Shown in pieces: positions 11,548 to 20,600 of a stretch of 64,000 nucleotides of DNA (its first letter is position 1; each line of letters starts with the position of its first letter). The notes beneath the pieces were generated by a model. That model had not been told where the DNA came from and searched no databases. It worked only from the letters and a program-made list of their open reading frames with translations. The DNA is taken from positions 248,001-312,000 of the forward strand of contig JAUKTV010000008.1 in NCBI GenBank assembly GCA_030549205.1, in the 5' to 3' direction. This DNA is from Apiosordaria backusii (taxonomy: Eukaryota; Ascomycota; Sordariomycetes; Sordariales; Lasiosphaeriaceae). The position numbers and the translations under genes were made by a program.

Positions 11548-12117
11548 GCCCTTTTATTATGCTAATTTCCTTGAATATATTTTTTATAATACCCTAAGTT
11601 CTATTATTAAATATAAGATTATATACGGTTTTAATAGCGAGGGCCGTTAATAAGATAAGAATATTAAGTTTTTTAATTAGTAAGATAATAATATAATAGC
11701 CAAATATAAAAAGTATTTCGAGTATTTTATCGATTAATATTCCAGATTCGAGATCGAGGTTATTAATTAAAAGTTTAAGAACAACGGTAAGAAGATACTT
11801 ACTAAGGATATTTTAAGTACTAGTGAGCTAACTATTACTTATAATACTTAATAAATAGAGCGTAAAGTAAAGCCTAATATTTAAGACTAGAACTTTCCCA
11901 GCCTTAATAAGTTTATATATAAATAGCTCTTTTATATTATTTATAGTAATTATTAATACGATAGCAATTCCGACGCGGTCCAGGTTACAAAGATAAATGA
12001 TCTGGATAATAACCATGCCGTTACGTACTATAGGCTTTGCAGTATTACCGCAAATTCGAGGGGTTTTAGAGAGGCATTTAAGTGCCAAAAGAAGGAGCCT
12101 TTATACGAGATTTACTA
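11548..12117 (+). pseudogene. RIP-degraded coding remnant, unknown protein
   Basis: One plus-strand frame reads as protein-like sequence for about 190 codons with scattered stops mostly at CAA/CAG/CGA-type positions. Recognisable stretches are EYIFYNTLSSIIKYK (from 11573), IYGFNSEGR and, close to the end, DLDNNHAVTYYRLCSITANS, followed by REAFKCQKKEPLYEIY. Codon quality improves toward the right edge of the AT block, as expected where mutation fades out. No domain was recognised. It could be a duplicated host gene or a transposon gene; the overlapping 86-codon minus-strand frame (11828-12088) is a shadow. Confidence 0.5.
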
Positions 12118-12914
12118 AGAAGTATGAGACTAGGAGGCTCTAGATGTGTGTTTTAGGCTGGATCGTATTGTTTAGTATGGGGCGCATTGGGTTTTTTTCA
12201 TTTTTCATTTGTCTCTTTTTCTCCCTCTCTTTTGGTCGGCCATTGTTCTGGGAATGGGATATATTGGATGCAAGCTGGGTATATTTTAGGCCCCGGGCGC
12301 TTGGTCTTGTATAGAAATGTCTCCTCGCCTGGATGAGTAGGGGAAAGCAGACACACACAGAGATTATATAGGTATACTTAATCGATGCTTTAGTGCTTTC
12401 GTCTTTGTTGCAGCGCCCTAGCACAACCCCAGCCGCACAAATTTCTCGCCACCCATTATCACTTTAGAATATCTAAATAGACTCTATTTAAACTACACAA
12501 ATATCTCACCGTTATCCCCTTTCGCTCGCTGGTAATCTTGCACCGTACCAATAGCAATCTGTTGTCCATCTCGGGTCCGATCTCCGGTAGGACTTGCCAT
12601 CAAATCACCCCAGGACCAGCACAGACAAGGCAAGATCATTATGCGACGTGAGTTAGCACCAGGGGATTGTAGCTCCTTCCAACATGACCGACAGTACTCG
12701 TGAAGCAGCGCAGGTAGGACAAGGGGGATGCAGCACACCTGCAAGCACCTGGGAATAACTTGGGACAGCTCCTTCCAGCAGGGCATAGGCAAGGCAAGAC
12801 CGTTGTGGCAACCAGGAGAGCACACCGGGAGACAACTCTTTCTAGCAGGTCAGTGACTGCCAAACGGCAAGAGGTGTCGACGGTAGTCGCAATCGCTGAA
12901 GCCCCAGGTTTATT
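12118..12914. other. transition and upstream region of the gene island
   Basis: Composition returns to normal within this stretch. Several minus-strand frames exist (for example 12140-12424 and 12493-12825) but lack domains or believable starts. At 12618-12860 short segments recur imperfectly (AGCTCCTTCCARCA twice, AGGCAAGGCAAGA-like twice), suggesting a small degenerate duplication in what is probably promoter sequence for the gene at 13015. Confidence 0.45.
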
Positions 12915-12915
12915 T

Positions 12916-12965
12916 GCTTCCTCTCGCTTCCTCGCTTCTCCCAACTTCTTTTTCTTTTTTCCTTC
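12916..12965 (+). promoter_or_regulatory. pyrimidine-rich core promoter
   Basis: About 50 bp of nearly pure C/T, 50 bp before the ATG at 13015. CT-rich stretches just upstream of start sites are common in filamentous fungal promoters. Confidence 0.5.
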
Positions 12966-13014
12966 ATGGGCCTGTAATCGACACTACCATTTTTGAGAGA
13001 AACAAATCAACAAC

Positions 13015-13545
13015 ATGAAGTTCCAGGACTCCGGTCCTATCATTGCAATTTGCGACCTGCTCTTTGACGCTGTCCGAGCACTTTTTCCTTCAAGGTTCCC
13101 CGAGGTCGACCCCCTTTCAGAGGGTTTCAACACTCTGACTGGGACGCTGAATAGGCTTGACGGTAACGCTGGGGAGATCCGCGAAGATGTCCGATCGATG
13201 ATGAATGTCGTTCAGGGCCCTGCCCCTGTGCCACAGGAGTCGATCGTCAAGCTCCTTTCTGATGTGAAGACGGAGATGCAGCGGAATACCGAGGCAGTTC
13301 TTGAGCAGACGAAACAGAGCAAGCATCTGACGACCGTCTTGCAAGGGCTGGCGACTCGCGAAGACATCGAAAATCTAAAGACCGACATCCAAGCCCTTGT
13401 GACACGCGAGGATGTGATGTCGAAAGCCGATCAGATGATCCAACTCCTTACCGAGATGCGGGATGCCTTCAGCAAGCTCCCAGAACCCGTTTCTGCCTTT
13501 CCCAAAGCCCCGGGAACAGGGATGCATGGGCCACCCAGTGACTAG
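13015..13545 (+). CDS. hypothetical coiled-coil protein, 176 aa
   Basis: Uninterrupted frame with a good start context (CAACATGAAG), preceded by a CT-rich promoter stretch. The first 30 residues carry a hydrophobic helix (IIAICDLLFDAVRALF) without a charged N-region and cleavage site typical of secretion. Residues about 76-154 form a heptad-like, charged helix that is probably a coiled coil; within it the segment ATREDIENL (113-121) is echoed 16 residues later by VTREDVMSK (129-137). A Pro/Gly-rich tail follows. No catalytic motif or known family was recognised; a scaffold or oligomerising role is possible but only inferred. No intron is needed. The stop lies inside the first of four consecutive hairpins. 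Confidence 0.72.
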   Translation: MKFQDSGPIIAICDLLFDAVRALFPSRFPEVDPLSEGFNTLTGTLNRLDGNAGEIREDVRSMMNVVQGPAPVPQESIVKLLSDVKTEMQRNTEAVLEQTKQSKHLTTVLQGLATREDIENLKTDIQALVTREDVMSKADQMIQLLTEMRDAFSKLPEPVSAFPKAPGTGMHGPPSD

Positions 13546-13637
13546 CGGGGTAGTCGCTGATGTAGCCGCTGGCTAGGGGCGCCAGCCTTCCACCGCTCCC
13601 CGAGGAGTGGTGGGGGTCTCTCGCAAGAGAGGCCCCC
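13540..13637 (+). other. cluster of four hairpins at the 3' end of the 176-aa gene
   Basis: Four stem-loops in 98 bp. (1) 13540-13555, GACTA/TAGTC, includes the stop codon. (2) 13568-13586, GCTGGC/GCCAGC. (3) 13590-13613, CCACCGCTCC against GGAGTGGTGG with loop CCGA, 10 bp with one G-T pair. (4) 13612-13637, an 11-bp stem GGGGGTCTCTC/GAGAGGCCCCC with one G-T pair, closed by the stable GNRA tetraloop GCAA. Stems 3 and 4 share two bases, so they compete slightly. Probably a structured 3' UTR; a processing or stability element is inferred. Confidence 0.7.
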
Positions 13638-14501
13638 CCAGCGACCAGCTCGCACCTTATCGTGGTGCTGGGGTTCAGTACCCTTGACCGGGGAAGCCAA
13701 GACGAGCTGCTTCTGTGAGTCCCCCTTCTTGCATTCAATCTCGTGCTTCGTCGTCTCGTCAGAGGGCCCAGCTCCACTTGACTCGCTTTACAGGATTGCC
13801 TTTATGTTGGTCCTCTTCCGCGAGCCGTTCCCCAGCCGCGTTCCAATCGTCCTCCGACCGTCTTCGAGCCCTTCTCAACAACCGACGTTTCTCTTTCGCA
13901 TCCTATCCTTGATCCTCAACTCTATACTGTTTCTCCCCTCCGTCCTCGGTTCCCCCCGCTGCCGGCTCCTATTGACAGATTTCCGCTCGACTCCCTTCAT
14001 ACACACTCCCGGTCGCCGCTCGGGGACCTCTGGCGCAGTTCCTAGGCTTACAGCAAGCTTAAACAGTGATCATGGGACGACTTGGGGGTGGGATGCATGG
14101 GTGGACACAATAGCGATGATGAGCAGTTCCTAGCACTAAAACAAATGGAGTGTTTCCGCTGTCCACATTCAGTACAACATGGAGTGCTCGTGGTATACTG
14201 AATGCGTGTGACTGAGGTGTCCTGGACGTAGGCGCTGTGCAATCGAGGGTTTGCGGAGCACACATCAAGCATCCGACACGACGCCACCCGGACCACGGCT
14301 CCTAATCGATGGTTCCCCCATCTCTCGCTTTCAAGTTCTACTTATTGAGTTGCCACACAGTAACATGAGCCTTTCAGAGTTCGTCGTGCCTCACATCGTT
14401 CCTCTCATCCGGTCGCGGTTCCTCGTTCCCGTTCCTGGGCCTCCGAACCAACGCAGAGGAGGCGACCGCTGCGCCTTTCCCGAGCCCGAGTTACCCGACA
14501 C
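13638..14501. other. intergenic region between the coiled-coil and F-box genes
   Basis: GC-normal, with C/T-rich stretches at about 13700-14010. Frames on both strands (13684-14133 plus, 14048-14296 minus, 14251-14505 plus) have no domain, no clear start and no splice pattern, so no gene is called. It lies at the 3' ends of both neighbouring genes, which converge. Confidence 0.5.
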
Positions 14502-15581
14502 CTAGATGACAGCACAGCTATTCGAAAATACAGCTGTCTCCATTACAGGCGCAGAACCCAGGTCTTCCTCCGTCCACACTCTGTGCACCATCCCAGCCCC
14601 ACACATGTCCTCTCTTCGTACCAATATTCTAGAGGGAGACCCGGTTACAAGGTTGCACCATTCTAGATCGTGCGGAGATCGACACTCTCCAAGGTTATGC
14701 CACCCGGCGACTTCGATGGACCAATCCTCGCCTTCAATGGGATCCCGTTGACTAGACTTTCGAATCGTTCGTCTTGGGGAATCCACCAAAGCAACACGTA
14801 TCTGATAGTCGGTAAAACAAAAGGCGCACGACCTAATGTTCCCAGAGGTTGGATGGAAGGGTCTTGAGGATTCTTCGTCGCGGCATAGCTCAGGAATCAT
14901 GGCGGCCCGAAGGTGACGGCACACCAGGGAGCATTCGTAGTGTTTAATGAAGGTCCTCAGTGATTGCGCGTTTCCCTTTTTCCCATCGCTCCGAAGCACC
15001 ATAGTGCTATGGATGTAGAGGTTATTGCTGATGATCTTAGCGGTGCAAAAAATCTTGATAATGACACCAGAGAAGGAGCACCTGTGTTGGGTCGCCTCAA
15101 TGTCCTGTAAAGGCGGGCCGTGAAGAGCCCCGTAGAGATGGCGGTTCATGACAAGCCGGGCCCAGGAATATGTGAGGTCAGACCGAAAGGGCGACACCAA
15201 TTTACTCATGACGGAATCGATGTCGCGAAGATTCCACCAGCATGGCCCGTGGTAGAACTTGTAGCCGCTAAATTGCAGCCGAGCGCGCCATGGATGGAGG
15301 TAGGCGCAGCCGTGGCAAAAGTAGAGCCTTGGGATGTCTTGCTCAAGCCATTGAAGCAGTGTTGCTCTGGCGGGGGCGGATAGCTGGGCCGATTTGGGGA
15401 AATGCTTGACGAAAAGCGCGCGGCAGGTTAGGGCGAACGCAATGGCCGATTCTGGCTGAAGGTGCTCCAGGATCATGTCGACGAGCTCGGTGGGGATCTT
15501 CAGGGTGCACCGCTTCTGAGCCGATAACCTCCGTTGGTATCCCGGAAGAAGATACCGAAGCCGCAGAAAAATGCGATCCAT
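14502..15581 (-). CDS. F-box domain protein, 359 aa
   Basis: Single open frame. Residues about 27-60 read LKIPTELVDMILEHL...ALTCRALF, a typical fungal F-box, the module that binds Skp1 and brings substrates to SCF ubiquitin ligases. The rest is a Cys/His/Trp-rich region: CHGC at 89-92 followed by YLHP, CxxxC at 217-221, and CAFC at 252-255 followed by FTDYQIRV. This layout is common in the large, fast-evolving fungal F-box families and probably forms the substrate-binding part, possibly with zinc. The ATG at 15581 is used because it directly precedes the F-box region; upstream minus-strand sequence has stops in this frame. No intron is needed. Intact despite lying less than 400 bp from an AT-rich block. 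Substrate unknown. Confidence 0.88.
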   Translation of the reverse strand: MDRIFLRLRYLLPGYQRRLSAQKRCTLKIPTELVDMILEHLQPESAIAFALTCRALFVKHFPKSAQLSAPARATLLQWLEQDIPRLYFCHGCAYLHPWRARLQFSGYKFYHGPCWWNLRDIDSVMSKLVSPFRSDLTYSWARLVMNRHLYGALHGPPLQDIEATQHRCSFSGVIIKIFCTAKIISNNLYIHSTMVLRSDGKKGNAQSLRTFIKHYECSLVCRHLRAAMIPELCRDEESSRPFHPTSGNIRSCAFCFTDYQIRVALVDSPRRTIRKSSQRDPIEGEDWSIEVAGWHNLGECRSPHDLEWCNLVTGSPSRILVRREDMCGAGMVHRVWTEEDLGSAPVMETAVFSNSCAVI

Positions 15582-15949
15582 TTGTCGAGAAAAGGTTTTG
15601 TCAAGTGTATTGTGGGTGTTAGTACGACGGCATCTGGTATTCTGTTATTAGTACAGACGAGCTGGTGGCCTGGGAATTGAACGTGACAACTCACGGTTGC
15701 TGACTTCCCACACCAAGCTCGGTCTTCAGTGGCTATATCGTTGCGGTTGTGGTGTGTGTGGTATTTGGAAGAAGAAGACGGGACTATGGACAATTTTTTT
15801 TTCTGTGCGCAAAGACAGCAAGGAAAAGTCTATTCGGAGGCATGATGTCGGTGGCGGCGCACTCGGCGTTGGTCATCTTCACATGTGATATCTGAGCCAG
15901 AAGGAGGGAGGTCTTAGATTCGAATCCTGTTATGGTCGTTCCTTTTTTT
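15582..15949. other. upstream region of the F-box gene; tRNA-like B box at its end
   Basis: No gene. At about 15913-15926 the sequence AGATTCGAATCCT resembles a tRNA T-arm / RNA polymerase III B box and is followed by a T7 run near 15942-15948, a Pol III-type terminator. No matching acceptor stem, D-arm or anticodon arm was found, so no tRNA is called. Confidence 0.45.
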
Positions 15950-18133
15950 ATGACGGGAGGGGTTTTCCCGTGATTTTAAGTGCTTAGTCATTCATTTTTT
16001 TAGTTACTTCCTTCGTGCTCCCTTTTTTCTACAGTAGGCCTTACTCTTCTCTTTTCCTTAGCTATAATCGCTATATATGATGAATCCCGTAACCTAGACT
16101 TTCTCTGATAAGGGATCTCTTGAAGGTATGCTAGGTAAGGTGACTCAGTGCAGCTAAAGAGTATACGATAATAAGTATCTTTAGTATTCTTATAAGGTAA
16201 AGTAGAGTTAGTATAGGTATAATAGCTTATAAGGATTACGTATGATATCTTATTACTAGTTATTGAACTATCTAGTTAGTTAAAACTATAGACTATATAT
16301 TATTTCCTCCTTATATATCTTATACTTAGCTTAATAGGTAATCCTATTAGGCATTTTAGGCTGATAAATATTTTAGTCAGATATATCTTAGCTAATAATT
16401 CTTAATATCATATTATATAGCTTATTATATACGATGGTGACTTATTGAGCCTTATTTAATTAATTTATAGTTTTTAATAATTAATTAACTTAGGGCATCT
16501 TACATTTTTTTATTTATATAAAGCTGTTAGTTAGTTAATTTATAATATAATACTTTTCTTTTAAATCTTTTATCCTGAGAGACTTTAATTTATTTTTAAA
16601 TAGTTATTTTAATCTTTCTTTTTAATCTTATTAATAAGTTACCTCTTTTTTTTGTATCTTTTTAATTAAAGAATATTAATATTATATTAAATTATATAAA
16701 GAAAATTATATAACTTTTATATAAGAAAGTAATTTAATATATTAATTTTTTATAAAAGATCCTTCGTACTGTTATAATTATAATTTTCTTTTACTTTTAT
16801 TATAAATTTTATCGTTTAAATTATAAGGTATTTTTATTTAACTTTTTTTCTTATTATAAATATATTTATTATTATAAAACTTATGATTAAATAATTATAA
16901 ATATTTAACTTTAAAATATTATTTCTTAATATAATAAATTAAAAAATAAAATAAAATAAATAAAAGTAAAAGATATTATTTTAAAGATAAAAATTAATTA
17001 ATTATATTTTTAAAAATAATAGTAATTAATAAAGATAATTTAAGTTATTTTTTATAAGTTTAAAATTATAAAGGAATTAAAAAAAGTAAAGTAAAAGGAA
17101 GTTATTATAAGTATTTTATTTATAGTAATTATTTTAAAGCCGGAGCTTTTTACTTTAAAGATTAATCTTCCTTTATTACTTTTTATAAGTATTAATAATT
17201 TTAATTAATTTAAACGTTAATTAATTGGCAGTAAATTTAAATTTATTAATTTTAATCGATTTAAGTTCCTTTAATAAAATTACTAGAATCTTTTAAAGTA
17301 ATTTAAATTTTTAAAGTTAAACTTTATTTATTTTATTAAATATTTTAATGTTTTTTTTATTTCTTTTTAAATTTAATAGTTTTTCGACTTCCTATTCTTT
17401 TTTTTATTTTTTATTTTTACCTTTTAATTTAATTTTATACTTTTAAAAGTTAGTTTTAAAAAAATAATATAAAAGGTATATAATTATACACTTATTATAT
17501 TAAAGATCTTTAATTAATAAATAATCTTTAAGAATTTTTTAAAGATCTTAAAGGGTTTAATCTTCTAATATTTTAACTTTTTAATAAGCTTTTTTATATA
17601 TAAATTTTAAATTAAAAATAAAACTTTATTTCTTTTTTTTAAATAAGGTTTTTTAAATTTCTTATTATTATAATAAAAATTTATCTTCCTTTTAATAAAT
17701 TTTAACTTTTTTTAAAAGTATTTATATAATATATATAATTTAATAATAATGACCTATATGATATGCAAACAAATAGCGTAATAATAAAAGGTGTTAAATT
17801 AATTATATTAAATTGATTGTTAAAAAAAAGAAGCTAGTACGGATAAACTATTCTAATATCCTCCATAGGGTATGTATAGCTATAGACAATATAATATTAG
17901 AGTTTTTTATATTAATACTTTAAACTAAAAAAGAAACATATCGTTTTAATATATTAAATGTTTAATTATTTTTTTCTTATTTATTTATTATTATATTAAT
18001 TAAAAAATACCTTTTTCTATTTTTAAATAGTATATCTTTTTATTAAAGCTAAAGCTTTATAAACGAATTTTAAATATTTCCTTTTTATATATTAACTATA
18101 CAATATTTATATAATATCTTTTATATATAAATA
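15950..18133. other. AT-rich RIP-type block 2
   Basis: A steep fall in G+C begins near 16000 and deepens after 16480. No LTR pair, inverted repeat or convincing frame was identified. The part up to about 16450 keeps more G+C and could be diverged unique DNA; 16500-18120 looks like old, heavily mutated repeat sequence. Confidence 0.5.
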
Positions 18134-18146
18134 TACCTTAGCGGGA
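18134..18146 (+). repeat. left terminal inverted repeat
   Basis: TACCTTAGCGGGA, perfect 13-bp partner of 37427-37439. It stands out as a G+C patch in AT-rich surroundings. Confidence 0.75.
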
Positions 18147-18290
18147 AACCGTGCACACCTGCAAGGCTTGCTAAGTAGCGCAAGGCTTGTACGCCACCAA
18201 AACTTGCAGACTTATAGCCTTGCAGACTTGCAGGCCCTACTTTCCAATATAGGGCCCTACTTTTTCCTTAACATCTGACGTTAATATAAA
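18147..18290 (+). repeat. left subterminal GCAAG/CTTGC repeats
   Basis: GC-normal stretch with GCAAGGCTTGC at about 18161-18171, GCAAGGCTTG at about 18180, and several CTTGCAGACTT-like copies to 18230. GGGCCCTACTT-like sequence follows twice. The same motifs recur at the right end. Confidence 0.7.
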
Positions 18291-20371
18291 GTCAATAAAG
18301 ACCCAATATATATTATAATTAAAAATACAGTTCATAGCTTATTTATAGTATAGATTATATTAAATTACTATATAAAATATCGAAATAAAAGATATAAATA
18401 TTTTATTAAAAATATTAGAAATTAATAAAGCCGGCATTTACCTTTATAGTATAAAAAACCTATTTTAAAAACTATACTAGCCTTATATTAATAACTCCTA
18501 CCTATTACTATTTATCCTTCTATCCTTTTTATCTTTATAAGTATTATTACTTAGATATTATATAATATAAAAACTCCAATACTACTTCCAATACTAACTA
18601 TTACTTTATATTTAAACTGCTACTATATATAGCAGTCTAGAACTCTATATAACAATAGAGGCAATAAATTAATAGTTTAATATATAGTAAGGTTTTATAA
18701 AGAATCTTTATAGCTTAATTTTAAATGACTAACTGACTGTTTTGAATATCATTTTCTTCTTTATCTTTATTTAAACTTGCAATTAGCTTTTTAATAAAGA
18801 GATCCTATAAAGGTATAGTTCCTATCTATATAGTTTATTAAAATAAAGCTTTTAGTTAATTAAATATAAAGGCTATTGCTAAGGTATATTAGGTATATAT
18901 ATACTATAAAAATTGTAACCCCTATATTATTAAAGCTAAACTAATATTTAACGGCTTTAATAAAGACTTTAGATATTAATATAAAGCAGTTAGATCCCTA
19001 TTATTAGTAAGTAAATATTAGGGCTAAAAGGACCAGCTAAGTTAATAAATACTAAGTAGGAAGGTATTGGCCTCGGCAGTATAAGGATTTATTATACTTA
19101 ATAATAAAGTTAAAAGATATTAAGTACTAAAGGTAAGTAAGAAGATATTATCTCTATAGTATTATTAATAAATAAATTATAAATACTAATTAGAACTTAA
19201 GAAAAGGATATACTTTTGATTATTACTTAAAAAAGGTTTAATATAGCGCCTTTCGGTAATTAAATAGGCCTACTTCTATTAAATATTATACTATATAAAC
19301 TTCTAAGCTTTATATTTATTAAATATATTAGTAGTTAGTTTATTCTATAGAAGGCGCTTAGTAAAATTATTAAAGGTTTTATTATAGTAAAAAGGTTAAT
19401 CATTTCCTTTTAAAGTCTTAATTACTGGTATAATATAAATAGTAGCTTAGTTTAATACCTTAAATAAAGTTACCAGCTAAAAAATATACTTAAAAGAGAA
19501 AGGTAGAAGGACTTTATTATCTTAAACATTCTATAATAGTACTTTAACTATCTAACTGATCTATATATACTTTACTAAGATAGCAATTTAAATAAATATT
19601 TTGTACTTAATATTAATAAAGTAATACTTAAAGGTAAAGACTTAGTAAGTCTTTTAAATATCGGTATAGGCATTTCTATCCTTATTATTAAAAGTCTTCT
19701 CTAATACTATAGTATATTAAATTATTAAGTAAAGTATTATTATAATAATCTAAATATAGAACTTTACTAACTTAACTTATATACTACTAGTAAAAAATGT
19801 TTTATTAAAGTTAAGTATACCTTATATATATTTAAAATAAACTAAAAGGGTAGGTTTAGTTAATTATATAATTACAATATCTTTAATCTAAACCTATATA
19901 TTATACCTAGCGTCTTTATTAAAACTTTAATTAATTATTTATTAAAAAAGTTTAAATACAATATTATTTAAGGCTGTATAATTTTTATACTATCTCTATA
20001 TACTAAATAAATAAACTGCCTTACCTTAAATAGCTTTATTTTAAAAATCGTTATATATAATTATAGCTTTATTATAGAGAGTTTAAATATTAGGCCTAAA
20101 TAGTATATAATTGCTAAAAATGCAAAATATAGTATTGAAAATAAAATACTTACTGTAATAGAAAAAATAATCCTTTCTATATTTAATATTAAATTAATAA
20201 ATTAATATAGACTTGGTATCTATATTTATAAAATTCAGTACCGATTAATTGCTAACTTTACTAGCTTTTTTTACTATAGTACCGGTAAATCTAACCTTAA
20301 ATTACTTAATAGTCTTATCCTAATAAAGCTAAATAAAGCTAGCCTTTTTAAATTAAAATATATTAGCCTTA
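18291..20371 (+). pseudogene. left-arm coding remnant of the TIR element
   Basis: From about 18810 a plus-strand frame reads as protein (for example CNPYIIKAKLIFNGF, then RSLLLVSKY and LELKKRIYF), with stops mostly where CAA, CAG or CGA would fit. It continues to near the chromovirus insertion. No domain was recognised, and the minus strand gives no better reading. Confidence 0.4.
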
Positions 20372-20376
20372 ATTGC

Positions 20377-20600
20377 TAATGCCGGAATATAAGTTCCACC
20401 ATATTAAATTAGATAAGGAGATTAGATAAAGATACTACCGCTCTGCACTGCCTTTAGAGAGGTCATACTATAGAGTAGGGTTACACCCTATAGAGCAGTA
20501 TATAGAAGAATTCCTATATACTATTAAAATTCTTCCTTTCTTTACTTAATTAATTACCTTTTTACTATATTATTACTTTATATCCTATATAATGCTATTA
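20377..20600 (+). repeat. 5' LTR of the chromovirus
   Basis: 224 bp, pairs with 29074-29297. Original ends probably TGATGCC and GCCATCA, altered here by G-to-A and C-to-T changes. Confidence 0.92.

Larger units (their letters stand above)
1911..12130. other. AT-rich RIP-mutated block 1
   Basis: About 10 kb of very high A+T with abundant TA steps and hardly any CG or CA. It consists of family-D repeats, a complete copia element and a coding remnant. The reading frames inside have stops where Gln, Arg and Trp codons are expected (C to T and G to A), as RIP produces. Right edge about 12130, where normal composition returns over less than 100 bp. Confidence 0.85.

Noticed and set aside
12493..12825. 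110-codon minus-strand frame upstream of the coiled-coil gene
   Set aside because: No domain, unusual Cys/Pro-rich composition, overlaps other frames and the probable promoter; better explained by chance in repeat-containing DNA.
13684..14133. 149-codon plus-strand frame
   Set aside because: C/T-rich DNA translating to Ser/Pro/Leu/Arg-rich sequence, no ATG at its start and no domain.
15785..15940. tRNA gene around the TTCGAAT motif
   Set aside because: The only acceptor-like partner (GACTATG near 15783) lies about 150 bp away with no D-arm or anticodon arm between, so it does not fold as a tRNA.
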